Assembly (NCBI RefSeq): GCF_048001765.1
Contig: NZ_CP181447.1
Coordinates: forward strand, 62,001 to 126,000
Source: Bombiscardovia asteroides_K
GTDB lineage: Bacteria; Actinomycetota; Actinomycetes; Actinomycetales; Bifidobacteriaceae
DNA length: 64,000 nucleotides
Direction of reading: 5' to 3'
Of the stretch, positions 34,968-44,683 are shown piece after piece (position 1 is the first letter of the stretch; the number at the start of each line of letters is the position of its first letter). The notes beneath the pieces were generated by a model. That model did not search any database, was not told where the DNA came from, and saw nothing but the letters and a program-made list of their open reading frames with translations. Position numbers and translations under genes: made by a program.

Positions 34968-36427
34968 TTGGCAGCCTCCTGCATGACGCGTTTCATGATC
35001 GGCCCGGCGGCATCTATGCCGTAGGAGGAGATTCCATGCACCACAACGGCTACGGCTACCTTGGGTTTGTCGGCCGGAGCGAATCCTATCATCCACCCGT
35101 CATTTGCCGTATTGCCTGCACCGATCTGAGCCGTGCCGGACTTGGCGGCCACCTGCATGCCGGGGATGGCCAGATTCGGATAGCTCTTGGTGGTCACTGC
35201 CTCCATCATGGTGGTCAGGGCCTTGGCGGTGTCCGATGAGAAGGCCTGTGAGTAGACCGAGGGCGTTGTCTCGCTGATGACGCTCAGGTCGCTGGAGCGT
35301 ACCCGGTCCACCAGGGTCGGCTGCATGAGCTTGCCGCCGTTGGCCACGGCAGCGGCCGTCATGGCAGCCTGTAGCGGTGTGGACAGGGTGTCCCCCTGGC
35401 CGATGGAGGCCAGGGCCAGCCGGTCCTGGGACTGGTCCTCGGGGAACTTGGAGGCCACGGCCTTCATGGGCCGTCCTGTGGAGTTGGTCCCGTCCAGGGT
35501 GATGGTGGAGCCGTAGCCGAACTTGCGGGCCTGTGCTGCCAGCGTCTTGTCGCCCAGGGCGACCCCCAGCTGGGAGAAGGCCGTGTTGGATGAGTAGGCC
35601 AGGGCGTTCTCCAGGCTGATCTTGCCATTGGACCCGTTGGCAGCTGAAGTGGAGTTGGTCAGATTGTAGTTGGTGCCGGGCAGGGTGTATGAGGCCCCGG
35701 CCGGCAGTTGGCTGTCGGGGTGATACTGGCCGGACTCCAGGGCGGCGGCGGCCACAACCACCTTGAAGGTGGACCCGGGCGGATACAGCTGCGAGGTGGC
35801 CCGGTTGAGCATGGGGTTGTCGGAACGGGAGGCCAGCTTCTGGTAGGCCTGGGAGGCGTCGCCGCTGTCGTGGGCGGTCAGGTCTTCGGGGTTGTAGCTC
35901 GGCGTGCTGACCATGGTCAGGATGCGGCCTGTAGAGGGCTCGATGGCCACCACCGAACCGGACAAGTTGCCCAGCATGGCGTAGGCGGCCTCCTGCATCC
36001 TGGGATTGATGGAGGTCTCGATGGAGGCGCCCTTGTTCTGGGTGCCGGTGAAGAGGGACTTGAGCCGGTCCATCCACAGGCTGTCCGATTGGCCGCTCAG
36101 CAGGCGGTCGCGCGAGGCCTCGATTCCCCGGTCCGCCGGGCTGGTGATGGAGTAGTAGCCGGTGATGGGCGAGTAGACGGCACCCTTGTGGTAGTGCCGC
36201 TGGTACTGGAAGGAGTCGTTGATGGGGTCGGACTGGGCCATGACGGCGCCGTCCGAGGTCAGGATGGCCCCTCTGGGTGCCGCATACTCGTGGTAGAGGG
36301 CACGCAGATTGCGGGGGTCCGAGTTAAGGCTGCCCGCCCGGATCACCATGATGATGGAGCTGGAAAGCCCCAGGATGACGAAGAGGACGATGACGGCATT
36401 GAAGAGTTGACGCAGGGCCTTGTTCAC
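34964..36427 (-). CDS. pbpA: Penicillin-binding protein PBPA (class B transpeptidase)
   Basis: A 487-residue class B PBP that cross-links peptidoglycan, probably at the septum. An N-terminal membrane anchor (LFNAVIVLFVILGLSSSIIMV) is followed by a dimerisation region and the transpeptidase domain with Ser219-x2-Lys222 (PPGSTFK), Ser279-x-Asn281 (YSSNTAF) and KSGTAQ near residue 430. It begins with GTG at 36427 preceded by GAGGAGG, and this GTG overlaps the rodA stop. The partner glycosyltransferase RodA is the upstream gene. Confidence 0.95.
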   Translation of the reverse strand: MNKALRQLFNAVIVLFVILGLSSSIIMVIRAGSLNSDPRNLRALYHEYAAPRGAILTSDGAVMAQSDPINDSFQYQRHYHKGAVYSPITGYYSITSPADRGIEASRDRLLSGQSDSLWMDRLKSLFTGTQNKGASIETSINPRMQEAAYAMLGNLSGSVVAIEPSTGRILTMVSTPSYNPEDLTAHDSGDASQAYQKLASRSDNPMLNRATSQLYPPGSTFKVVVAAAALESGQYHPDSQLPAGASYTLPGTNYNLTNSTSAANGSNGKISLENALAYSSNTAFSQLGVALGDKTLAAQARKFGYGSTITLDGTNSTGRPMKAVASKFPEDQSQDRLALASIGQGDTLSTPLQAAMTAAAVANGGKLMQPTLVDRVRSSDLSVISETTPSVYSQAFSSDTAKALTTMMEAVTTKSYPNLAIPGMQVAAKSGTAQIGAGNTANDGWMIGFAPADKPKVAVAVVVHGISSYGIDAAGPIMKRVMQEAAK

Positions 36428-37956
36428 TGTCCACCTCCTCGTACATGGCGGACGGGGATGCGGCCGGTTGCTGGCAGGTCGGTCTCCTCATCCTGGTTGG
36501 TCGGCCCGGCCTGACGACCGTGGGATTCCTGGTCGTCGGAGCCTGAGTCGGAATCCGAGTCGTCCTGTCCGCTGCGCTTGCTGGTCTCCTGCTGACGCAG
36601 CACGGCCAGGGCCTCGTACTTGAAGGTGTCCGAGCTGACCTCCGGTGCTGGCTTGTTGGCCGCGTTGGAGATGATGATGAGCAGGACGGCCAGGATGCAG
36701 TTGGCCACCAGGCTGGAGCCGCCCGCCGCCATGTAGGGCATGGTCAGGCCGGTCAGGGGGATGACCAGGGTGATGCCGCCCACCACGGTGAAGACCTGGA
36801 AGGCCATGGTGAAGACCAGACCGGAGGCCAGGAGCTTGCCGAAACCGTCCTTGATCTTCATGGCCGTGATCATACCCGAGGCCACGATGACCAGGTAGAG
36901 GGCCAGAACCACCAGCAGACCGCTCAGCCCCAGCTCCTCACCCACCGACGTGTAGATGAAGTCGGAGTTGGCCAGGGGGGTGATCCAGGGGCGTCCCTGG
37001 CCCAGGCCGGTGCCTGTCAGCCCGCCGGCGGCCAGGCCGAAGATGCCGCGCACCAGCTGGCCGGACCCGCCGAAGGCCTTGCCGAACTCAGCGTCGCTGA
37101 AGGGGTGCAGCCAGGCGTCCACACGGGCGCCCACATGGGCGAAGATCATGGATGCGGCCACGGCTCCGATGACGAAGAAGACCGAACCTATGGCGATCCA
37201 GCTGGTGCGGCCGGTGGCCACATAGAGCATGGAGACGAACATGGCGAAGTACATCAGCGAGGTGCCCAGATCGTGCTGGATGACCAGGACGGCCAGCGAA
37301 ATAAGCCAGACGATGATAATGGGGCCAAAGTCCTTGATCCGGGGCATCCGCATGCCCAGGAACTTCTTGCCGCCCACGGCCAGCTGGTCCCGGTGGTCGA
37401 ACAGATAGGCGGCGAAGAAGAAGGCGAGGAAGAGCTTGGCGAATTCGCCGGGCTGCAGGGTGTGCGACCCCACGCCTATCCAGATGCGGGCGCCGCCGAT
37501 TTCGCGGCCGATGCCGGGCAGCATGGGCGACAGGAGCAGGACCAGACCCACCACCATGCTCACATAGGAGAAGCGGCGCAGCAGCCTGTAGTCCCGGAGC
37601 AGCACCACCAGCAGCCCACACAGGACCAGGGCCAGACACAGCCAGATCAGCTGGGTGAAGCCCACCCGTGTGGGCTGGCCGATCCGGGCGTTGCGCAGAT
37701 CTATGCGGGTGATCAGGGTGATGCCCAGGGAACTCAGGATGACGATGCTGGGCAGGATGGCCTGGCTGCCATAGGGCTGGAAAATCTCCAACAGGACCCA
37801 GAGGGCGATGAAGAGGGCGGCGGTGACTACCAGCAGGGCGGCGTAATCCCCGGGGAAGCGGCCCGCCGCACGGGCGAACATCTGGAAGAAGCCGATGAAT
37901 CCCACCAGCAGGGAGAAGAGCAGAAGGCCTATGCGGCGCAGACGGGTGATGATCAT
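36424..37956 (-). CDS. rodA: FtsW/RodA/SpoVE family peptidoglycan polymerase
   Basis: A 510-residue SEDS glycosyltransferase with about ten to twelve membrane segments, polymerising lipid II with its cognate class B PBP. Conserved features include GIGREIGGARIWIGVGSHTLQPGEFAKLFLAFFFAAYL, the Asp-containing IIVWLISLAVLVIQHDLGTSLMYF, and late VVGGITLVIPLTGLTMPYMAAGGSS. The C-terminal ~60 residues form a hydrophilic Ser/Asp/Gln-rich cytoplasmic tail, a possible target of the neighbouring kinases. Start ATG 37956 lies two bases after the pstP stop. Confidence 0.95.
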   Translation of the reverse strand: MIITRLRRIGLLLFSLLVGFIGFFQMFARAAGRFPGDYAALLVVTAALFIALWVLLEIFQPYGSQAILPSIVILSSLGITLITRIDLRNARIGQPTRVGFTQLIWLCLALVLCGLLVVLLRDYRLLRRFSYVSMVVGLVLLLSPMLPGIGREIGGARIWIGVGSHTLQPGEFAKLFLAFFFAAYLFDHRDQLAVGGKKFLGMRMPRIKDFGPIIIVWLISLAVLVIQHDLGTSLMYFAMFVSMLYVATGRTSWIAIGSVFFVIGAVAASMIFAHVGARVDAWLHPFSDAEFGKAFGGSGQLVRGIFGLAAGGLTGTGLGQGRPWITPLANSDFIYTSVGEELGLSGLLVVLALYLVIVASGMITAMKIKDGFGKLLASGLVFTMAFQVFTVVGGITLVIPLTGLTMPYMAAGGSSLVANCILAVLLIIISNAANKPAPEVSSDTFKYEALAVLRQQETSKRSGQDDSDSDSGSDDQESHGRQAGPTNQDEETDLPATGRIPVRHVRGGGQ

Positions 37957-37958
37957 GA

Positions 37959-39527
37959 CTATTGCCGCCCGCTCTGGTCGGTTTCCGACGGTGAGGGCGA
38001 GGCTGAGGGAGAAGTCGATGCCTGGTCGGACTCGTCCTTGGCCTCCTTGGCTTGCTCGCGTTTGAGGTCGCCGGCCTCCTTGCGGATCAGACGGGCATGC
38101 TCCTTGGCGTCGTCCATGCTGGAGACGGTGATGCCCTCTTCCAACTGGTCACGCCAAGACTGGGGCAGTCCCTTGACGGCGATGTCCGTGGTCTGCACCG
38201 GGTGGGACAGCGAGAGGGCGAAGGCCTTGGTGGGCACGCCCTGGTAGATGGCCACTCGGCCCTGGTCCGTGCCCAGGTAGTACTGTTCCTGGCTCCAGTG
38301 GTAGGCAGCCGCCGTGCCTCCGGCCAGGGCAAGGATCACCAGGGTGATGATGCCGGCCAGGATCAGCCGAATCCGCCGGTGCCGTGAGCGCTGGCGCTTG
38401 CGCTGCTCCAGGTGCTCCTTGTGGATGGCGTCGGCCACGTCCGGGTCGTAGGGGTCGGCTGAGTCCGAGCCGTCCTTCTTGTGAACGATGGGGATCTCGC
38501 TGGTGTCGGGCACATGCCGTTCGCCGCTCTCCTCGCGGGCAGCCGAGGGTTGGGCGGTGCGGCCTTCGTCATCCTCGTCCTCCTGTTTGCCGGCATTCCG
38601 GTCCTGTGTTAGGTCGGCGGCCCGCTTGGCGGGGGACTCCCGGGACTCGTCGCGCAGGCGCGGTGCGGCCGCTACGGGCTCATCCAGGATGTCGGCCAGG
38701 GCCTCCAGGTTGGAGCTGGCTGCCCCGCCGACCAGAGGGGTCTGATGGGGCAGGTCGAATGCATCGGCGTCCAGGGCCAGCGTGGCATCGGCGATGACCA
38801 CGGTTACGTTGTCGGTGCTGCCGGCCTTCAGGGCGAAGGTGACCAGTTGCTGGGCGCACTCCGCCTGGTCCGAGACCGAGGACAGCACCTCGGCGATGGT
38901 CGAGTCCTCAAGAACGCCGCAGAGGCCGTCCGAGCAGATCATCCAACGGTCTGCGGGCAGGGCCTTGGAGATGGAGATGTCCGGGCGGGGGTCGATGTCG
39001 AAGTCCCCCAGGACCCGCATGACCACGTTGCGCTGAGGGTGGTTGCGGGCTTCGGCCGGGGAGATGCGGCCGGTGTCGATCAGATGCTGCACGTAGGAGT
39101 GGTCCTGGGTCATCCGGATCAGCTTGCCCTCCCGCAGCAGGTAGGCCCGGGAGTCGCCGATATGGGCCAGCACCCAGGAGTCGTCGGCCAGAGCCAGGGC
39201 CGTGACCGTGGTGCCCATGCCCGACAGGCGGTGTTCTCGCTTGGCTTTGCCCACGATGGCGTCGTGGGCCGCAATGACCGAGGTCTCCATCATCCGGGCC
39301 AGGGACTGCACGTCCTGCTCCCGGTCGTCGCGTTCGATGTGGGCCAGGGATCGGATGGCTATGGTCGAGGCCGTATCCCCGCCTGCGTGGCCGCCCATGC
39401 CGTCGCACATGGCCACAAGGCGCTCACCGGCGAAGGCGGAATCCTGGTTGTTGCTGCGCACGTACCCCACGTCTGAAACCGCCGTGGAATAGAGGAACAG
39501 CTTTTGGCTCGCATCGTTCCTGGTCAT
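37959..39527 (-). CDS. pstP: PP2C-type Ser/Thr phosphatase PstP
   Basis: A 522-residue membrane phosphatase that reverses PknA/PknB phosphorylation. The N-terminal PP2C domain (about 1-250) shows the metal-binding signature: SNNQDS (Asp29), CDGMGGHAGGD (Asp42), HIGDSRAYL, ICSDGLCG and GSTDNVTVV. A long acidic linker, a membrane segment (IRLILAGIITLVILALAGGTAAAY) near 375-400 and a ~120-residue extracellular part ending in a Ser/Pro-rich tail follow. Six bases separate it from fhaB. Confidence 0.95.
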   Translation of the reverse strand: MTRNDASQKLFLYSTAVSDVGYVRSNNQDSAFAGERLVAMCDGMGGHAGGDTASTIAIRSLAHIERDDREQDVQSLARMMETSVIAAHDAIVGKAKREHRLSGMGTTVTALALADDSWVLAHIGDSRAYLLREGKLIRMTQDHSYVQHLIDTGRISPAEARNHPQRNVVMRVLGDFDIDPRPDISISKALPADRWMICSDGLCGVLEDSTIAEVLSSVSDQAECAQQLVTFALKAGSTDNVTVVIADATLALDADAFDLPHQTPLVGGAASSNLEALADILDEPVAAAPRLRDESRESPAKRAADLTQDRNAGKQEDEDDEGRTAQPSAAREESGERHVPDTSEIPIVHKKDGSDSADPYDPDVADAIHKEHLEQRKRQRSRHRRIRLILAGIITLVILALAGGTAAAYHWSQEQYYLGTDQGRVAIYQGVPTKAFALSLSHPVQTTDIAVKGLPQSWRDQLEEGITVSSMDDAKEHARLIRKEAGDLKREQAKEAKDESDQASTSPSASPSPSETDQSGRQ

Positions 39528-39533
39528 GGGCGG

Positions 39534-40052
39534 CTACCTCAACTCGAAGGTGGTGGCTCCGATGCGCACGGGAACCTCCGCCGGTAGGATTGTCGGCGCC
39601 GTGATTTTCTGTCCCGAGACGACGGTGCCGTTGGTGGACCCCAGATCCTCGATGGCCCATCGGCCCGATGCGGGATCCTGATAGACCCGCGCATGATGGC
39701 CGGAGACGAACTCGTCGTCCAGCACCAGGGTGTTCGAGGAGGAGCGGCCCAGGGTGATGGGTCGTCCGGACAGCGGCGTGGAGGAGCCGGCCAGAGGTCC
39801 GTCGATGACCACCAGCAGGGAGGGTTCATCGCTTGCAGGCTCTGTTTTGCTGACCGGGGCGATAGGTACGGATCTGGCGGCCGCCGGCAGCTTGCGCTGG
39901 GCTGCGCGTTCACTGCGTCGGCGGGTATGAGAAGTCTTGGGGCTGAAGGTTTCGATGTCTTTGCGGAGTGAACGGATGGCCAGCCATACGAATACCCATA
40001 ACAGAGCCAGGAATCCGTATTTGAGGATGGCGAATGTCAGTTCAGTCAGCAT
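39534..40052 (-). CDS. fhaB: FHA domain protein FhaB (FipA)
   Basis: A 172-residue membrane-anchored adaptor. An N-terminal membrane segment (LKYGFLALLWVFVWLAIRS) is followed by a basic linker (TRRRSERAAQRK) and an FHA domain: ITLGRSSSNTLVLDDEFVSGHHARV and LGSTNGTVVSGQKI. FHA domains bind phosphothreonine, so it should read PknA/PknB signals and, in mycobacteria, connects to FtsZ and CrgA. It lies between pstP and fhaA in the usual order. Confidence 0.93.
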   Translation of the reverse strand: MLTELTFAILKYGFLALLWVFVWLAIRSLRKDIETFSPKTSHTRRRSERAAQRKLPAAARSVPIAPVSKTEPASDEPSLLVVIDGPLAGSSTPLSGRPITLGRSSSNTLVLDDEFVSGHHARVYQDPASGRWAIEDLGSTNGTVVSGQKITAPTILPAEVPVRIGATTFELR

Positions 40053-40085
40053 AATGATTCGACCTTACTTCAAGGTCTGGGCGAC

Positions 40086-40790
40086 TTACGAATCCTGTTC
40101 CTGCGACGATGCCCAGTAAAGGATGCGGGTACGGCCGATGGTGATGGTATTGCCGTCCAGCAGGGTGGCTGCGGGTACCTGATGCCCCTCTACATAGGTG
40201 CCGTTGGTGGACCCCAGATCGCGGGCTACCACGCCCTTGTCGGTGATTTCGATCTGCAGGTGTCGGCGGGAGATGCCTGCGTCGTCGATGACGATGTCGC
40301 AGGAGGATCCACGGCCGATGGTGGTGATGGGGGCGGTCAGCAGGTACTGGCGGCCGTTGATCTCCAACACCGGGCAGTCCTTGGACTCTTCGGGTGTGGT
40401 GACGGGTGCCGCGTTGCCCTGGACCGACTCGGCAGACAGGTGGAAGTCGCCCTTGTTCAGGTTGAGGTCCTCCTCGAAGATGACCACGACCGGGCCGACG
40501 AAGGCATAGTGCTGGCTCTCGGCGTACTTGGTCAGGTTGTCTGCCAGCTCGTTGGCCAGAGCCTCCGAGCCCCACTGCTCGATGCGGTCGAAGTCTGGGG
40601 TGGATAGTCTGAATCGATACTCGTTGGGCGCCACGGTGCGGTCGCGACCGACGGGCATGGCCTGTGAGTCTATCTCACGCTCGAGGGCGCTCGACAGGTC
40701 GACGGGCTGTAGGTCCTTGGAGCCGAACTTCGAGAAGACACCGTTAACGGCGCCTTCCACGCTCTTCTCGAAACGATCGAGAACGCTCAT
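40086..40790 (-). CDS. fhaA: FHA domain protein FhaA (DUF3662)
   Basis: A 234-residue cytoplasmic protein with an N-terminal DUF3662 domain (MSVLDRFEKSVEGAVNGVFSKFG) and a C-terminal FHA domain (ITTIGRGSSCDIVIDDAGISRRHLQI, DLGSTNGTYVEG). Unlike mycobacterial FhaA it has almost no low-complexity linker between the two. The start at 40790 is preferred over ATG 40796 because AAAGGG is seven bases before it and directly abuts the other. It is the first gene of the operon that runs to pknB; its promoter should lie at 40791-40915. Confidence 0.92.
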   Translation of the reverse strand: MSVLDRFEKSVEGAVNGVFSKFGSKDLQPVDLSSALEREIDSQAMPVGRDRTVAPNEYRFRLSTPDFDRIEQWGSEALANELADNLTKYAESQHYAFVGPVVVIFEEDLNLNKGDFHLSAESVQGNAAPVTTPEESKDCPVLEINGRQYLLTAPITTIGRGSSCDIVIDDAGISRRHLQIEITDKGVVARDLGSTNGTYVEGHQVPAATLLDGNTITIGRTRILYWASSQEQDS

Positions 40791-40915
40791 AGTCATCCCT
40801 TTCCATATAACCCTTTCATAGTACGTGACCCTGCCGGAAGGGGGTAATGGGCGGTCGGATGCTTGCAATTTCTTCAATGAACAGGTTCGAACGACCGCGA
40901 CTGCCGGGTATGGAT

Positions 40916-40948
40916 AAGGCCCCATGGCCACAATGGACCAGGGGCCTT
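40916..40948 (-). terminator. Hairpin downstream of the LAKTG surface protein
   Basis: AAGGCCCC (40916-40923) pairs with GGGGCCTT (40941-40948), with partial pairing of TGGCCA and TGGACCA inside. Minus-strand U-run is short (TTA), plus-strand side has TTTG; probably a terminator for the leftward surface protein gene. Confidence 0.5.
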
Positions 40949-40988
40949 TGAACTTCAATCATCATAGGTCAGGCCGAAGCCTGCGGAC

Positions 40989-41879
40989 TCACAGAGCCAG
41001 CTTGCGACGCAGACCCAGGGTGATGCCGGCAGCCAGGCAGAGGCCAGCGGCGATGGCCAGAGGAGCCGTGGCGTCGGCGCCGGTCTTGGCCAGATTGTTG
41101 TTGTTCTTGTTGTTCTTGGCGTCCTTCTTAGCCGGATCCTTGGCTGGATCCTTGGCTGGAGCCTTGTTGTTGTCCTTGGCAGGCTGCTTGGTGTTGTTGT
41201 CAACCGGAGCGGTCTGACCAGGCTTGTTAGGCTCGTTGGGAGTGGTCACCTTGGTGTACTTGGCCATGAAAGTAGTGTCTGCGTTGTAGGTGCCACCGGG
41301 GACGTAACGGGACCCGCCATTTTCGTTAAACCAACCGTCGAAGGTGTAACCATCGAAGTTGTGAACCGTGGGTTCCTCAGATAGCTTTCCCTCACTATTG
41401 GTTTGCATCACGTCCGCGGTGGATTCTTCGATATCTTCCGGATTCATAGTGACGAAAGTGATGTTGTAAGTGATGGGGTTTATCTGGGCGAAGTTAGGAT
41501 AGAGATCCTCGTCTTGGGTGAAAACATAGGTGTTGAAGTCGATTTTTTGTGAATTTGGGTCATCAGCTGGGCCACCAGATCCATTGATAGACCAGCCATC
41601 AGCTTTCGTATTCTGATCGGGCACTATAGGCTCTGGAATCGTGCTGGGATCCAGCTTGCCGTTGGTGTCGGTGTTCAGAGTGGTTGTCTTCTCCTGCCCC
41701 TTATCCCCCCGAGGACCATAGGGGTCGTGGAATGTGATTGTGTAAGGAGCGGCCTTGGTCTGGACATTCTTGCTCTCCACAGCCTGGGCCACGGTGGGCA
41801 GCAGTGCTAAGCCGCCTGCCAGGGTGGCGCCGGCAGCGAGTACTGCGCATGCGCGTTTGAAACGAACCATGATATTCAT
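40989..41879 (-). CDS. LAKTG-anchored surface protein with InlB-type repeat
   Basis: A 296-residue secreted protein: signal peptide (ACAVLAAGATLAGGLALLPTVAQA, about 10-33), an extracellular region containing one Listeria/Bacteroides-type repeat (YTFDGWFNENGGSRYVPGGTYNADTTF), a Lys/Asn/Ala/Pro-rich spacer with short repeated units (AKDPAKDPAKKD) and a sorting signal: LAKTG near residue 266, hydrophobic segment, RRKLAL. LAxTG is the recognised target of class E sortases, and such a sortase is encoded 10 kb away. GAGG precedes ATG 41879. Ligand unknown; single gene. Confidence 0.88.
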   Translation of the reverse strand: MNIMVRFKRACAVLAAGATLAGGLALLPTVAQAVESKNVQTKAAPYTITFHDPYGPRGDKGQEKTTTLNTDTNGKLDPSTIPEPIVPDQNTKADGWSINGSGGPADDPNSQKIDFNTYVFTQDEDLYPNFAQINPITYNITFVTMNPEDIEESTADVMQTNSEGKLSEEPTVHNFDGYTFDGWFNENGGSRYVPGGTYNADTTFMAKYTKVTTPNEPNKPGQTAPVDNNTKQPAKDNNKAPAKDPAKDPAKKDAKNNKNNNNLAKTGADATAPLAIAAGLCLAAGITLGLRRKLAL

Positions 41880-42217
41880 TGGTTACCTCTATTTTCTCTA
41901 TTGTCGGTTGCTCCCCAGATACGTTCATGGGGTGTCCTGCCTTGACACCCCTACCCCTGGGAAACAGGCATCATCGACCAATCTTTGGCGACAACACGCT
42001 ACAATTCTAGCGCACGGAATGGTCATCGGCTGGTCGTAGTCCGGGAATATGCCTTATCGGCGATAAAAATTTCTCATGTAGAACGATTGACGCTTGCTGA
42101 TAATCGGGCAGCGCATCGCAGTTGAGTTATTCGAATTCCCCTTTGGCATCTGGGCGCTTATCATCGTGGCAGACGCATGGTCATGGGGATCATGTCAGAG
42201 ATATTCGAGGAGCGAGC
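41880..42217. other. Divergent promoter region of surface protein and S9 peptidase genes
   Basis: A 338-base intergenic region that should hold two divergent promoters. It contains a small inverted repeat TTATC-ggc-GATAA (near 42056-42068) next to AAAAA and an AT-rich patch around it. I could not define -35/-10 pairs with confidence and see no gene. Confidence 0.4.
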
Positions 42218-44626
42218 ATGGCCGAAGAGGTGGATCGGGCGATGGAGGCATATCCGCGGGCCAAGGCCCGGACCCTGCGGTTTACGTTGGGTGCGCCACG
42301 GTCGGCCCTGGCGGTGGGGGACGGTTCGCGGGCCGTATTCCTGCGCTCCGACGGACCTGAAGACCTGGTGACCGGGCTCTGGCTGTCTGTCTTTGACCAG
42401 GAAGGCCGCCACCATGAGGTGCTCCTGGCTGACCCAAGGGCCCTGCTGGAGGATGCGGACCAGGAACAGGTGCCAGCTGCCGAGTTGGCCCGCAGGGAGC
42501 GCTCGCGAGAGGGCGGCGAGGGCATTGTCGATTACAGCGTGGATGATGCCGGGGATCGCGTGGTCTTTGCCTTGGGCGGTCGGCTCTGGCTCTCGCTGAT
42601 AGCCCCTGATGGTCTCACCGCCTCTACACGGGCCCTGAGCTTGGAAGACAGCGATTCGGCTGTGCTCAATCCTGCCATCAGCCCGGACGGCAGCATGGTG
42701 GCCTATACCACTGGCGACCGCCTGATGGTGGTCACCATTGGGCAGGATGCCGGGCAGGATCGAGAAAGGGCTGTCCTGGCCCTGCGCCCAGGCATCGATG
42801 ATCGGATGCGGCTGGGGCTGGCCGAGTTCGTGGCCGGCGAGGAGATGGACCGCTACCAGGGGTTCTGGTGGTCGCCGGATTCCAAGGCACTGCTGGTCGA
42901 GCACACTGATTCCTCCGATGAGCCGATCTGGTACATCAGCGATCCGGCCAATCCCCAGGTCGGGCCGCGCGCCCGGCGGTATCCCCAGGCTCTGACCGCC
43001 AACGCCCGCGTCGGACTGAGCCTGGTCCTCCTGGGCCAGGATAATGCCGACCCCTGGGTGGGTGAGGTGGACTGGGACCATCAGGCCTTCGAGTACCTGG
43101 CTGTGGTCCGCTGGCAGGACGGGCATCGGCCCCTGCTGCTGGTTCAGAACCGCCGCCAGACCGAGGACAGGATCCTGGATGTGCAGGTGCCGGATACCCG
43201 TCAGGGCTTGGAGCCGGGACAGAATATGACCCTGCTTGATCCCGAGGTGGCGCCCAAGGTGGCCACCAGGGTGCTGCAGGAGCATGGCAACGACCAGTGG
43301 ATCGACCTGGTGCCCGGGTTGCCGGCCTACCGGCCCCAGGGTGGGTTGGTGGACGCCTTCATCGATACTGAAGCCGACACCACGCGGCTACGTTTGGACG
43401 GGAGGGTATTCTCCCCGGCTGGCTGCCAGATTCGGCAGGTGCTGTCCGTGGGGGACCGCGATGTGCTGGCGGTAGTCTCCACCGACCCCCGCAGCTTCGA
43501 CCTGATGCGTCTGAGCTATGACGGCTCCATCCATGTGCTCAACCGTCTGCCTGGAGTGTGGTCCGCCTCGCGAGCCGGCCATGGCATCGTGGTCAGCGGC
43601 CGGACCATGGCTTCGGCGCAGGGACAGGTGCGCCACTGCTACCTGGGGGCTGACGGGGATCTGGACCGCCTGGGCGCTGAAGGTCTGGGCCTGGTGGGCG
43701 AAGCCCGCCCCGACAGCAACGCTAGACAAACTGGCGAATCTGTGCGGCCGGAGCATCAGGATCGCCCTGATCGCCGGGCCGTGGATGCTGGTCATATCAA
43801 TAGCCAGGGGGCTATGAGTGCCGTCCTGGCTGACACCAGCAGCGATCCCGGGTTCACTCCCAACGTGGACTTCGTGCGCATGGGCCAGCATGAGCTGTTC
43901 GCAGCCATTGTCAGGCCGTCAGAATCCAGCCCCTACGCCAGCGCCGACAGCCTGCCCGTCCTGCTCAAGCCCTACGGCGGACCTGGTGCCCAGCAGGTGG
44001 TCTTCAACCAGTCCTACTACTGGGAGTCCCAGTGGTGGGCGGATCAGGGCTTCCTGGTCCTGACCGCCGACGGCCGGGGTACGCCGGGTCGTGGTCCTGC
44101 CTGGGATCGGGCCATCTTCGAGGACATGGCCCAGGTGACTCTGGATGACCAGCTTGAGGCTCTGGAGGCCCTGCCGGACTTCGCTCCCGAGGCCGACCTG
44201 GGACATGTGGCCATGATCGGCTGGTCCTATGGCGGCTTCCTTTCGGCCCTGTCGGTTCTGCGGGCTCCCGACCGGATACATGCGGCCTGCGCGGGCGCCC
44301 CGCCCACGGACTGGACTCTTTACGACACTCATTACACCGAGCGCTATCTAGGTCTGGACCCGGCCGTCTACCGCCGCAACGGGATCATTGATGACGCCCC
44401 CTCGCTGCGCCGCCCGCTGATGCTGATCCACGGGTTTGCGGACGACAACGTCTCCGTGGCCAACACCCTGAGGCTCTCCGGCGCTCTGATGGCGGCTGGC
44501 CGTCCCCATACGGTCCTGCCGCTGACCGGCATCACCCACATGACCAATGACGAGACCGTGGCCGAGAACCTGCTTATTCTGCAGCGGGACTTCCTGCGGG
44601 AGGCCCTCAAGAACAAGACGGACTGA
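42218..44626 (+). CDS. S9 family prolyl oligopeptidase (dipeptidyl peptidase IV-like)
   Basis: An 802-residue serine peptidase: an N-terminal beta-propeller (about 40-540) gating an alpha/beta hydrolase domain. The catalytic triad is Ser670 (GWSYGGF), Asp742 (FADDNV) and His774 (GITHMT). The family cleaves after proline or alanine in short peptides. No signal peptide, so it probably degrades imported peptides in the cytoplasm. ATG 42218 has GAGGAG six bases upstream; codons further upstream lack similarity. Several short Asp/Gln/Arg-rich inserts lengthen the propeller. Confidence 0.92.
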   Translation: MAEEVDRAMEAYPRAKARTLRFTLGAPRSALAVGDGSRAVFLRSDGPEDLVTGLWLSVFDQEGRHHEVLLADPRALLEDADQEQVPAAELARRERSREGGEGIVDYSVDDAGDRVVFALGGRLWLSLIAPDGLTASTRALSLEDSDSAVLNPAISPDGSMVAYTTGDRLMVVTIGQDAGQDRERAVLALRPGIDDRMRLGLAEFVAGEEMDRYQGFWWSPDSKALLVEHTDSSDEPIWYISDPANPQVGPRARRYPQALTANARVGLSLVLLGQDNADPWVGEVDWDHQAFEYLAVVRWQDGHRPLLLVQNRRQTEDRILDVQVPDTRQGLEPGQNMTLLDPEVAPKVATRVLQEHGNDQWIDLVPGLPAYRPQGGLVDAFIDTEADTTRLRLDGRVFSPAGCQIRQVLSVGDRDVLAVVSTDPRSFDLMRLSYDGSIHVLNRLPGVWSASRAGHGIVVSGRTMASAQGQVRHCYLGADGDLDRLGAEGLGLVGEARPDSNARQTGESVRPEHQDRPDRRAVDAGHINSQGAMSAVLADTSSDPGFTPNVDFVRMGQHELFAAIVRPSESSPYASADSLPVLLKPYGGPGAQQVVFNQSYYWESQWWADQGFLVLTADGRGTPGRGPAWDRAIFEDMAQVTLDDQLEALEALPDFAPEADLGHVAMIGWSYGGFLSALSVLRAPDRIHAACAGAPPTDWTLYDTHYTERYLGLDPAVYRRNGIIDDAPSLRRPLMLIHGFADDNVSVANTLRLSGALMAAGRPHTVLPLTGITHMTNDETVAENLLILQRDFLREALKNKTD

Positions 44627-44683
44627 CGGAAAGGCTGTTTAGGCTGACGCTCTGCTGGCGGTTGCTTCCGCTAGATTGGGGTT

